A DNA stretch of 64,000 bases from Micromonospora haikouensis (lineage in GTDB: Bacteria; Actinomycetota; Actinomycetes; Mycobacteriales; Micromonosporaceae). The stretch is from contig NZ_FMCW01000014.1 in NCBI RefSeq assembly GCF_900091595.1, positions 62,001-126,000 on the forward strand. Reading direction: 5' to 3'. Position 1 is the first letter of the stretch, and each line of letters starts with the position of its first letter. Shown here one piece after another: positions 17,084 through 24,931 of this stretch. Under the pieces are notes generated by a model. It saw only the letters and a list, made by a program, of their open reading frames with translations. It did not search any database and had not been told where the DNA came from. A program made the position numbers and the translations under genes.

Positions 17084-18301
17084 TTATTCGCCGGTGGTGA
17101 CGAACAGCTTGTCGATGCCGCGCAGGAACAGGCTGCCGCTGTAGACGGGCTGCTGGGTGATGCGCAGCCCGGGGAAGCGGGCGAACAGCCGGGGCAGGGC
17201 GAGCTGGCCCTCCAGCCGGGACACCGCCGAGCCGAGGCAGAAGTGCAGGCCGACGCCGAAGGCCAGCGACGGCGGGCCGGCGCGGCGCGGGTCGAACCGG
17301 TCGGGGTCGGGGAAGCGGGCCGGGTCGCGGTTGGCGGCGGCGATCAGCAGCATCACGTTCTCGCCCTCGGCGACCTTGACCCCGTGCAGGACGGTGTCGC
17401 GGGGCGCGGCCCGGGCCAGGAAGTGCACCGGGCTCTGCATGCGCAGCACCTCGTCGACGCAGCCCCGGGTCAGCTCGGCGTCGCCGGGCAGGGCGGCCGT
17501 CACCTCGGGGTGCTCCAGCAGCAGCGGCAGGCCGTTGCTGAACATGTAGACGGTGGTGACGAAGCTGGCGTTGAACAGGACGATGAGGTTGCTGATCAGC
17601 TCGTCCTCGGTGAGGTCCACCCCGCCTGCGTCGAGCGCCTCGACGAGGCCGCTGATCAGGTCCTCGCCGGGGGCGCGGCGGCGCTCGGCGATCCGCTCCC
17701 GGTAGTAGCCGCGCAGCTCGGCGGCGGCGGTGTTGGCCTTGGCCAGCCGCTCCGGGGTCGCCCCGGCCACGTCGAGGAAGTCGTCGATCCAGTCGACCCG
17801 CTCGCGGTACCAGGGCAGGTCGGCCTCGGGCAGGCCGATGAACTCGGCCATCACCAGCGCCGGGATCGGGTACGCGAAGTCGGCCACGAAGTCGACCTCG
17901 GCGCCGCCGGCGCCCGCCTCGGCCATCCGGTCCAGCAGCGTGTCGGTGACCCGGCTGATCACCGGCTCCAGGGCGCCCAGCCGACGCGGGGTGAACGTCT
18001 TGGCGAACACCGCCCGCATCCGGGCGTGGTCGGGCGGGTTGATGAACATCATCGACGACTCGAAGGTGCGCAGGATCTCGTGCTGCTCCCAGCCGGGCGG
18101 GGACTGCTTGAGCCACTCCGGGTCGCGCAGCACCTGGTCGACGACGTCGTACCCGCCGGCGACGGCGCTGACGGTGCTGTGCTCGGGGCGGTTCGGGATC
18201 TCGCGGATCGGGCCCAGCTCGTGCAGGGCCGCGTAGAAGGGGTACGGGTTCTGCCGGCCCTGGTCGCTGTACAGGCCGGAGAGCAGCTCTTTGACGTCCA
18301 C
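17084..18301 (-). CDS. Cytochrome P450 with atypical I-helix
   Basis: 405-aa bacterial class I P450. The heme cysteine is Cys355 in FGVGLHFCLGSAVSRLE, the ExxR is EVLR (284-287), and NPPDHARMRAVFAKTFTPRR is the usual C-helix region. The I-helix reads LFNASFVTTVYMFSNG: the acidic residue of the normal (A/G)Gx(D/E)T motif is Val248, with Thr249 kept. Loss of this acid is seen in some P450s that act on carrier-bound substrates or do not use ordinary oxygen activation. The start is GTG behind GGGAGG; the stop is TAA, rare here. It is upstream of hydrolase-hmo-hpgT. Its substrate could be a carrier- or CoA-bound aromatic amino acid or the polyketide. Confidence 0.9.
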   Translation of the reverse strand: MDVKELLSGLYSDQGRQNPYPFYAALHELGPIREIPNRPEHSTVSAVAGGYDVVDQVLRDPEWLKQSPPGWEQHEILRTFESSMMFINPPDHARMRAVFAKTFTPRRLGALEPVISRVTDTLLDRMAEAGAGGAEVDFVADFAYPIPALVMAEFIGLPEADLPWYRERVDWIDDFLDVAGATPERLAKANTAAAELRGYYRERIAERRRAPGEDLISGLVEALDAGGVDLTEDELISNLIVLFNASFVTTVYMFSNGLPLLLEHPEVTAALPGDAELTRGCVDEVLRMQSPVHFLARAAPRDTVLHGVKVAEGENVMLLIAAANRDPARFPDPDRFDPRRAGPPSLAFGVGLHFCLGSAVSRLEGQLALPRLFARFPGLRITQQPVYSGSLFLRGIDKLFVTTGE

Positions 18302-18326
18302 GGTGGTGCTTCCTCCCCAGGAAGTT

Positions 18327-18366
18327 GGCGGCGGGGCGACGGGAGGAACACCCCCGCCGCCCCGCC
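18327..18366 (-). terminator. GC-rich hairpin between esterase and P450 genes
   Basis: Perfect 12-bp stem (18327-18338 with 18355-18366) directly after the esterase stop codon and about 10 bp before the P450 ribosome site. It has no U-run. It may be a terminator or attenuator that lowers expression of the P450-hmo-hpgT part. Confidence 0.5.
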
Positions 18367-18370
18367 GGTG

Positions 18371-19696
18371 TCACAGACCGAGCAGGCGCAGCGGCACCGC
18401 GTCGGCCATCGCCTGGTTGCCCAGGTCGTTCGGGTGGATGTGGTCACCCGAGTCGTACGCCGGCAGCAGCCGGCTCGGCTGGGCCGGGTCGCGCAGCACC
18501 TTGTCGAAGTCGAGCACCCCGTCGAACTCGTGGCTGCCACGCAGGTACGCGTTGACCGCCTGGCGGGTGGCCTCCTTCTCCGGGGTCCACACCCCCGGGT
18601 TGCCGTGCCCCTCGTACGGGGTCAGCGTGGCCACCAGGCTGGTCAGGCCGCGGGCCTTGACCTGCTGGTTGACCTGCCGCAGCGAGGCGATGATCTTCTC
18701 GGCGGAGTCGTCCGACATCCAGATGTCGTTGATGCCCAGGTGGGTCACGACGGTCCGCACGCCGGTCTGCGGGAAGACGTCCTCGTTGAGCCGGGCCAGA
18801 GCGTTCGGGCCCAGCTCGTAGTAGCCGGGGAAGCCGCCCGCGCCGGGCTCGGTGCCCTCGTGGTTGAGCCGGTTGCCGGCCAGGCTGAGGTTGAGCACGC
18901 CCGGGGTACGCACCTCGGGGCGGGCGTCGATCAGCCGGTCGGCGAGCAGGTCGGGCCAGCGCCGGTTGGTGTTGACCGTGCTGCCGTTGCCGTCGGCGAT
19001 GGAGTCGCCGAGGACGACGACCGAGCCGGGGCTGAGCTTACGCTGCACGTCCACACCGGACAGGAACATCCAGCAGCAGTCGGGGCGGATGGTGAAGCCC
19101 GTCCCGCCGGCGGCACCGGTGAGGTCGGTGGCGCCGATGAACGTGGTCTGCCGCGACTGGCCGTGGAAGGTCACCGGCCCGGTCAGCTCGGGGAAGTACA
19201 GCGTGACGACCAGGTCCTCCTGGTCACCGACCGGGAGGTCGACCGGGTCGCTGAGCAGCTCCCCGCCCTTGTTCATGGTGACCGACGCGGAGCCGTTGAA
19301 GGTCAGCTCCTTCACGGTCGGCGCGGCCACGTCCGACAGGTCCGTCGGGGTGGACGTGTCCGGCCGGGCGATGGTGGCCCGGCCGACCTTCACGGCCTGC
19401 TCGCCGTAGACGTTGCTCAGCCGCACGCGCAGCCGGGGACCGCCGACCGTGGTGTGCACGATCATCCGGATGCTCTGGTTGTTGAGGCCGGTGTTGGTCA
19501 GCCCGACCGTGTTGCCCCGGGTCACCGCGGCGGCCCAGCTGCCCGCCCACACGGGTGCGCCGGGGCGCTTCCCGGTGTCCGGGCCGGCGGTGGCCACCAC
19601 GGCCGGCGCTCCCACGACCAGCGCCGTGGCCGCAGCGGCGATCACCTGCCATCTCTTCGGGGCCGTTATCAAGCGCCACTTGTTCGGAGTCGACAT
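18371..19696 (-). CDS. Secreted SGNH/GDSL esterase
   Basis: 441-aa exported hydrolase. A signal peptide with an Arg/Lys start and the core VIAAAATALVVGAPAVV (18-34) ends near AxA. The SGNH blocks are VVLGDSIADGNGS (nucleophile Ser232), NLSLAGN, HLGINDIW and DHIHPND near the C-terminus (catalytic Asp/His). Residues 50-200 form an extra beta-domain typical of actinobacterial secreted SGNH esterases. ATG behind GGAGG. It is divergent from the AMP ligase with 326 bp between and has the best promoter-operator pair of the region. It could release a protecting acyl group outside the cell; this is a guess from context. Confidence 0.85.
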   Translation of the reverse strand: MSTPNKWRLITAPKRWQVIAAAATALVVGAPAVVATAGPDTGKRPGAPVWAGSWAAAVTRGNTVGLTNTGLNNQSIRMIVHTTVGGPRLRVRLSNVYGEQAVKVGRATIARPDTSTPTDLSDVAAPTVKELTFNGSASVTMNKGGELLSDPVDLPVGDQEDLVVTLYFPELTGPVTFHGQSRQTTFIGATDLTGAAGGTGFTIRPDCCWMFLSGVDVQRKLSPGSVVVLGDSIADGNGSTVNTNRRWPDLLADRLIDARPEVRTPGVLNLSLAGNRLNHEGTEPGAGGFPGYYELGPNALARLNEDVFPQTGVRTVVTHLGINDIWMSDDSAEKIIASLRQVNQQVKARGLTSLVATLTPYEGHGNPGVWTPEKEATRQAVNAYLRGSHEFDGVLDFDKVLRDPAQPSRLLPAYDSGDHIHPNDLGNQAMADAVPLRLLGL

Positions 19697-19744
19697 TGAA
19701 CCTCCATGTTGGCAGCCCAGGGTCGTCCACTGACGACAGCCTCC

Positions 19745-19790
19745 TGGACGATGGTCCAGAAACCTAGCCGCGCCCCTGACAGGCGTCAAT
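19745..19790 (-). promoter_or_regulatory. Promoter with overlapping operator palindrome for the secreted esterase operon
   Basis: On the minus strand TTGACG (19790-19785) and TAGGTT (19767-19762) are separated by exactly 17 bp, a near-ideal sigma70-type promoter. Just after the -10, where transcription should start, lies a perfect inverted repeat CTGGAC-GATG-GTCCAG (19745-19760), well placed for a repressor. Confidence 0.6.
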
Positions 19791-20022
19791 CAACCTGATC
19801 GACAAGATCAAATGACGTCGAGCTGCGGCCGCGCACCGATCGGCCCGGTGCCCGGCGCGGCCGGGCGGCCTACGCTCGAAGCTGGCGGCGGTGCGGTCGC
19901 CGAAGCGCGCCGCCGTCGCCGCGTCCCGGCCCTGAGCTGCCGGGACGCCGCTCGCGGCCGGTCGACGCGGGCGCCCCGCCGGGCCGCCGCCGACCGCCGC
20001 CGGAAGCTGATGGGGGCTGGCG

Positions 20023-21624
20023 ATGACCGACGGTGCCGACCGACCGACCACCTATGTGCACGAGGCGCTGGAGCTGTTCGCCGGCTTCGGCGACCGGGAG
20101 GCCCTGGTGGGCGGCGGACGCCGACTGACCTACCTGGACGTGGCCGCGCAGGTGCGCGGCATGGCCGGCGCGCTGACGCGCGGCGGGGTCCGCCCGGGCG
20201 CGGCCGTGCTGGTGATGCTCGGCAACGCGGTCGAGGGGCCGCTGCTGCAGCTCGCCCTGCACCTGCTGGGCTGCCGGACGATGTGGGTCGCCCCGGTCAC
20301 CTCCCGCCGCGAGGTCGACGACTTCGTCCGGCTGTCCCGGCCGGAGGCGTTCGTCTACGACGCCCGCGACGGCGACGGGCTCGGCCCGCGGATCGCCGCC
20401 GACCTGGCCGGCGTGCCCGTGTTCTGCCTCGGCCCCGGCGGCGCGGGCCCCGACCTCACCGCCGCCTCGCCGGGCCCGGGCCGCACCGCCGCCGATCTCG
20501 ACGCGGGTGCCGGGCTGCCCGTCGACGTGCCGGAGCCGGAGTCGTTCCTGCAGACCAGCGGCACCACCGGCACCCCGAAGCTGGTGCACCACCGGGAGAG
20601 CTTCTACCGCCAGGTCCTCGCCCTCGCCGCCGGCTTCCGCTCCGGCGGAATCCCGCTGCTGCGGCACCTGTCCCACTCGCCGATGTGGCTGGCCAGCGGC
20701 CAGATCACCACCCTGGTCAACCTGTTCAGCGGCGGCGTGCTGTTCCTGCGCGAGCGGTGGGACCCGGCGGCGTTCATCGCCACCGTCGGGCGGGAACGGA
20801 TCAACTCGACGTTCGTCACCCCGCCGATGCTCTACGAGGTGCTCGACCACCCCGACCTGCCCGGCGCGGACTTCTCCGCCATGTTCATGTTCAACGTGGG
20901 CGCCGGGCCCGCCGCGCCCGCCCGCCTGCGCCAGGCGATCGCCCGCTTCGGCCCGGTCCTGCGCATCGTGTACGGGCTCAGCGAGGCCGTCGTGATCACC
21001 GCCCAGCCGGGGCTGACCGAGGACCCGGAGCACCCGGAGCGGCTGCGTTCCTGCGGCAGGGCGTACGGGGACGTGGCCGTGGAGATCCGCGACGCCGACG
21101 GCGAGGTGCTGCCGACGGGCGTCGACGGCGAGGTGTGGGTGCGCACGAAGCTCAGCTTCGCCGGCTACCACGGCCAGCCCGAGCTGACCGCCGAGACCCT
21201 CGTCGACGGCTGGGTACGCACCCGCGACGTCGGCCACCTCGACGACGACGGCTACCTCTACCTCGTCGACCGGCTCGCCGACCGGATCCTCACCCGGCAG
21301 CGGAGCTGGCCGATCTACTCCCGGCCCATCGAGGACGTGCTCGCCGGGCACCCGCAGGTGCGCGCCGCCGCCGTGATCGGGGTGCCCGACGAGGTGGCCG
21401 GCGAGCTGCCGCACGCGTACGTGGTGACGGCGCCGGGCGCGACGGTGACGGAGGCGGAGCTGATCGACCTGGTCACCGCCGAGCTGAGCGAGACGTGGGC
21501 GCCGGGCGCGGTGGAGTTCGTCGACGCGCTGCCGCTGAACCGGTCGGCCAAGGTCGACAAGCTGGCGCTGCGGGCCCGGTACGCCGCCGGCCACCCCGCC
21601 GACCAGGTCGGCAGCCCCGCGTGA
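20023..21624 (+). CDS. AMP-dependent acyl/aryl ligase (ANL superfamily)
   Basis: 533-aa adenylate-forming enzyme. The P-loop is LQTSGTTGTPKLVHH (about 180-194), then YGLSEAVVIT (A5), TRDVGHLDDDGYLYLVDR (A7/A8), and the C-terminal catalytic lysine in NRSAKVDKLAL. It should adenylate a carboxylic acid and transfer it to CoA or an ACP thiol. The substrate is not readable; hydroxybenzoate-, mandelate- or hydroxyphenylglycine-type acids are candidates from the cluster. It is coupled to the MFS exporter (GTGA overlap). The 326 bp upstream contain TACGCT as a weak -10 candidate. One of three adenylating enzymes in the cluster. Confidence 0.88.
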   Translation: MTDGADRPTTYVHEALELFAGFGDREALVGGGRRLTYLDVAAQVRGMAGALTRGGVRPGAAVLVMLGNAVEGPLLQLALHLLGCRTMWVAPVTSRREVDDFVRLSRPEAFVYDARDGDGLGPRIAADLAGVPVFCLGPGGAGPDLTAASPGPGRTAADLDAGAGLPVDVPEPESFLQTSGTTGTPKLVHHRESFYRQVLALAAGFRSGGIPLLRHLSHSPMWLASGQITTLVNLFSGGVLFLRERWDPAAFIATVGRERINSTFVTPPMLYEVLDHPDLPGADFSAMFMFNVGAGPAAPARLRQAIARFGPVLRIVYGLSEAVVITAQPGLTEDPEHPERLRSCGRAYGDVAVEIRDADGEVLPTGVDGEVWVRTKLSFAGYHGQPELTAETLVDGWVRTRDVGHLDDDGYLYLVDRLADRILTRQRSWPIYSRPIEDVLAGHPQVRAAAVIGVPDEVAGELPHAYVVTAPGATVTEAELIDLVTAELSETWAPGAVEFVDALPLNRSAKVDKLALRARYAAGHPADQVGSPA

Positions 21625-22985
21625 CGACCGAGGCCGTCCCCGGGACCGGGGCAGAGGCCGGCCCGGCGGCCGGTTCCACGGCCGGCCCGGCGGCCGTGGC
21701 GAAGGGAGGCGCCGTGGCGAAGGGAGGCGGCGTGGACCGGGAGCGGGCCGCCGCGCGGCGGGAACTGGTCACGCTCGTCGCCGCCGACCTGATCTCCAAC
21801 CTGGGCAGCCGCATCTCCGTCATCGCGATCCCGTGGCTGGTGCTGACCACCACGGGCAGCCCGGCGAAGATGGGCATCGTCGCGGCGGCGGAGTTCCTGC
21901 CGTACATGCTGTCGAGTTCCCTGGCCACGCCGTGGGCGGACCGGTTCGGGGTGCGCCGTACGTCCATCGTGGTGGACGCCGCGAGCGCGGCGGCCGTGGC
22001 GGTGGTGGCGATGACCCCGTGGCTCGGCTTCGGCGCGCTGGTCGCCCTCGTCGCGGTGGCCGGCGGGCTGCGCGGCATCGGCGACCGGGTCAAGCACGTC
22101 ATGTTCCGGCCGGCGGCGCAGCGCGCCGGGGTGCAGCTGATCCGGCTCACCTCCGCCTACGACGGGCTGGCCCGGGGCGTCACCCTCTTCGGCGCGGTGA
22201 TCGGGGGCCTGCTCATCGACTGGGTCGGGGTGACCCGGGCCATCTGGATCGACGCGGGCACCTTCGCGCTCTGCGCGCTGCTGGTCGGGCTGCTGGTGCG
22301 TCCGCCTGCCGCCGACGCGCCGGCCGCGCCCCGGGAGAGCTACTTCCGGGCCCTGCGCACCGGGTTCGCCTACCTGCGCACCGACCGGGTGCTGCTGGCC
22401 ATGCTGCTGGTGGTCTCCGCGCTGAACATGATGGCCGCCGCCAACACGGCCGTGTGGATCCCCGTCTGGGTACGCGACGTGCTCGGCGACCCGGCCGGCT
22501 TCGGCCTGGTGCTGGGGGTGTTCGGCGCGGGGGCGCTGCTGGGCAACGTGGTGTTCACGATGGTCGGCCCGAGGCTGCCCCGCACGTTCGTCTTCGCCGT
22601 CGGCGCGGCGATGAGCGGCGCGCCCCGGCTGCTGACCATGGCGGTCACCGATCACCTCGTGGTGGTGCTGGTGGTGACGTTCCTGTCCGGCATCGGCATC
22701 GCCGCCGTCAATCCGCTGCTGGGGGCGACGCTCTACGAGCGGGTGCCCGACGCGTTGCAGACCCGGGTGCTCGGCATCGCCGGCTCGCTGGCGTTCGTCG
22801 GCCTGCCCGTCGGCGCGCTGCTGGGCGGCTGGTCGGTGGCCGTGCTGGGCCTCAAGCCGGCGCTGCTGGTGATGGCGGTGCTGTGCGCGGTGCTGACCGT
22901 GGGGCCGCTGCTCGCCGGTCCGCTGCGCGCGGGCCGGTCGCGCCCCGCCCCGGCCGCCCCGCCTGCCGCGCCGCCCGCCGGGTAG
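21621..22985 (+). CDS. MFS-type exporter (EntS/MFS_3-like)
   Basis: 454-aa membrane protein with 10-12 hydrophobic segments beginning near LVAADLISNLGSRISVIAI. The motif LATPWADRFGVRRT matches the MFS loop 2-3 signature of the enterobactin-exporter-like (MFS_3) group. The first 40 residues are a Gly/Ala/Thr-rich cytosolic tail, which contains a short repeat (VAKGGAVAKGG), so translation may really start further inside. Start GTG overlaps the AMP-ligase stop. It is the only obvious efflux system in the cluster and thus a likely product exporter or self-resistance factor. Confidence 0.85.
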   Translation: MTTEAVPGTGAEAGPAAGSTAGPAAVAKGGAVAKGGGVDRERAAARRELVTLVAADLISNLGSRISVIAIPWLVLTTTGSPAKMGIVAAAEFLPYMLSSSLATPWADRFGVRRTSIVVDAASAAAVAVVAMTPWLGFGALVALVAVAGGLRGIGDRVKHVMFRPAAQRAGVQLIRLTSAYDGLARGVTLFGAVIGGLLIDWVGVTRAIWIDAGTFALCALLVGLLVRPPAADAPAAPRESYFRALRTGFAYLRTDRVLLAMLLVVSALNMMAAANTAVWIPVWVRDVLGDPAGFGLVLGVFGAGALLGNVVFTMVGPRLPRTFVFAVGAAMSGAPRLLTMAVTDHLVVVLVVTFLSGIGIAAVNPLLGATLYERVPDALQTRVLGIAGSLAFVGLPVGALLGGWSVAVLGLKPALLVMAVLCAVLTVGPLLAGPLRAGRSRPAPAAPPAAPPAG

Positions 22986-23000
22986 GGGACTGCTCGGCAT

Positions 23001-23050
23001 GTCGGGCAGGTGGCGGTGTCCGGCCGCCGGGATACCGCCACCCGCCCGAC
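23001..23050 (+). terminator. Strong hairpin after the AMP ligase-exporter pair
   Basis: Arms 23001-23017 and 23034-23050 pair over 17 positions with one wobble, 15 bp after the exporter stop. It separates this pair from the next gene, whose own promoter should lie in the following 140 bp; I find no clear match there. Confidence 0.65.
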
Positions 23051-23196
23051 ACGGCTTCCTCGCATGTTCGCCCCGCGTCCGCCCCGCGTTCTCCGGCGGG
23101 CCCGCGTCGCGTCGGGTGGTACGCCTACCGTGGCCGGTCGGGTCGCACCGACTGCCTCCCCGGGCGCGACCGGACCGGCGACCCGCGAGGAGAACC

Positions 23197-24162
23197 ATGC
23201 CGTCATCGACCGACAGCCCGGTGGCCACCGCCCGGCTCGGCACCGTGCGCCGGATCGGCGACGCCGCCGGGCACAACGCCTTCACCGACCTGGTCCGTCA
23301 TCGGGGCCGGTGGGTGTGCGCGTACCGGGAGGGCGCCGGGCACCTCTCCATCGACGGCGCGATCCGGGTGATCGCCTCCGCCGACGGGCGGGACTGGTCC
23401 CCGGTCGCCCGGCTGGAGCGGGCGGCCACCGACCTGCGCGATCCCCGGTTCGTGACCCGGCCCGACGGCCGGCTGCAACTGCTCGCCGCGGCGGTCACCG
23501 GCCACCCGGACGGGCCCGGGACGGGACAGGAGCAGACAGCGTTCCGCACGCTGACCTGGCTGTCGGCCGACGGGCAACGCTGGGGCGAGCCGACGCCGGT
23601 CGGCGAGCGCGACATCTGGGTGTGGCAGGCGGCCTGGCACGGCGGGGCCATGTACGGCATCGGGTACGCCACCCGGGAGCCCCGGTTCGTCCGGCTCTAC
23701 CGCAGCGGCGACGGGCTCGACCTGCAGCCGGTCGTCGACACCCTCTTCCTCGGCGGCTACCCCAACGAGTCCGGGCTGGTCTTCGGCCCCGACGGCACCG
23801 CCACCTGCCTGCTGCGCCGCGACCGGGAGGCGGCCACCGCCCAGCTCGGGCGGGCCCGCCCGCCGTACCGGCACTGGGCGTGGACCGACCTCGGGGTGCG
23901 GGTGGGCGGGCCGGCCCTGCTCGGGCTGCCCGACGGCCGCCTCGTCGCCGGGGTACGCCTGCTCGACGGCGGCCCGCGCACCGCCGTCTGCGCCGTCGAT
24001 CCGCACCGGGGCGTCCTGACCGAGCTGGTGGCGCTGCCCTCCGGCGGCGACTGCGGCTACCCGGGGCTGGGCTGGCACGACGGGGTGCTGCGGGTCAGCT
24101 ACTACTCCTCCCACGAGGAGCGGACCTGCGTGTACCTGGCCGAGGTGACGCTCGACGGGTAG
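23197..24162 (+). CDS. Sialidase-like beta-propeller protein (BNR/exo-sialidase fold), cytosolic
   Basis: 321-aa protein with repeated beta-blade signatures, such as IRVIASADGRDWSPVARLE, TLTWLSADGQRWGEPTPVGE and FVRLYRSGDGLDLQPVV. The spacing and Asp-box-like SxDGxxW motifs indicate a sialidase-type propeller. No signal peptide, so it probably works in the cytosol. Catalytic sialidase residues are not evident to me, and the activity is therefore left open. ATG behind GAGGAG. It stands between the exporter and a GDSL gene on the same strand. Its link to the pathway is unknown. Confidence 0.7.
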   Translation: MPSSTDSPVATARLGTVRRIGDAAGHNAFTDLVRHRGRWVCAYREGAGHLSIDGAIRVIASADGRDWSPVARLERAATDLRDPRFVTRPDGRLQLLAAAVTGHPDGPGTGQEQTAFRTLTWLSADGQRWGEPTPVGERDIWVWQAAWHGGAMYGIGYATREPRFVRLYRSGDGLDLQPVVDTLFLGGYPNESGLVFGPDGTATCLLRRDREAATAQLGRARPPYRHWAWTDLGVRVGGPALLGLPDGRLVAGVRLLDGGPRTAVCAVDPHRGVLTELVALPSGGDCGYPGLGWHDGVLRVSYYSSHEERTCVYLAEVTLDG

Positions 24163-24202
24163 GGGTGTCGACGCGGCGGGCGGGTCGGTTAGCGTGCCGA
24201 TC

Positions 24203-24886
24203 ATGCCGTCGAGCCGCACCGAAGCCACCGACCCGTACTGCCTGCGCGCGGGCGAGAGCGCGCGGCTGCTCGCCGGGCACCCGTGGCGGCGGTTCGTGGT
24301 GCTCGGCGACAGCGTCGCCGAGGGGTTGTGCGAGCCCGTCGACGGGTACCCGGACGTGCAGTGGGCCGACCGGATCGCCGCCGAGCTGGACGCGGCCCGC
24401 CCCGGGCTGGCGTACCTCAATCTGGGGTTGCGGGGGCTGCGGGCGCACGAGGTCCGCGCCACCCAGCTCGCCCCGGCGGTGGAGTTCCGCCCGGACCTGG
24501 CGCTGGTGGTGTGCGGCGGCAACGACGCGTTCCGCTCCGCCTACGACGCGGACGCCGTCGACGCGGAGCTGGCCGCCATGGTCGCCGGGTTGCAGGAGGC
24601 GGGGGCGGACGTGGTGACGGTGGGCATGTTCGACGTGTCGCACAGCCCGGCGGTGCCGGCGCGGCTGCGGGAGAGCCTGGGCGAGCGGATGCGCCGGCTG
24701 GCGACGCACACCCGGGCCCTGGGCGAGCGGCTCGGCACCCTGCACGTGCACCTGACCGACCACCCGGCGGTGGCCGACCCGACGCTGTACAGCGGCGACG
24801 GGCGGCACGGCAGCGCCCGCAGCGACGCCATCGCCGCCGCCGAGACGGTCCGTCGCCTCGGTGCGCACCTGGCCGCGCGCCGGTGA
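24203..24886 (+). CDS. Cytosolic SGNH/GDSL hydrolase
   Basis: 227-aa GDSL-type hydrolase with FVVLGDSVAEGLCEPV (nucleophile in GDS), LNLGLRGLRAHEVRA (block II), and VVCGGNDAFRS (block III, GxND). A clear C-terminal DxxH is not obvious; the segment after VADPTLYSGDGRHG may supply the His. No signal peptide, unlike the exported esterase at 18.4 kb. ATG chosen at 24203 (GTG 24194 possible). It is the last gene of the plus-strand group and converges on the large minus-strand operon. Confidence 0.8.
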   Translation: MPSSRTEATDPYCLRAGESARLLAGHPWRRFVVLGDSVAEGLCEPVDGYPDVQWADRIAAELDAARPGLAYLNLGLRGLRAHEVRATQLAPAVEFRPDLALVVCGGNDAFRSAYDADAVDAELAAMVAGLQEAGADVVTVGMFDVSHSPAVPARLRESLGERMRRLATHTRALGERLGTLHVHLTDHPAVADPTLYSGDGRHGSARSDAIAAAETVRRLGAHLAARR

Positions 24887-24890
24887 CCGG

Positions 24891-24924
24891 CCCGGCGGCG
24901 ACTCTCGGGGAGGCCGCCGCCGGG
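24891..24924. terminator. Hairpin between convergent operons
   Basis: CCCGGCGGCG (24891-24900) pairs exactly with CGCCGCCGGG (24915-24924). It fills the 45-bp gap between the GDSL gene and the end of the 12-gene minus-strand operon and can act for both. Confidence 0.6.
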
Positions 24925-24931
24925 GAGGCGG

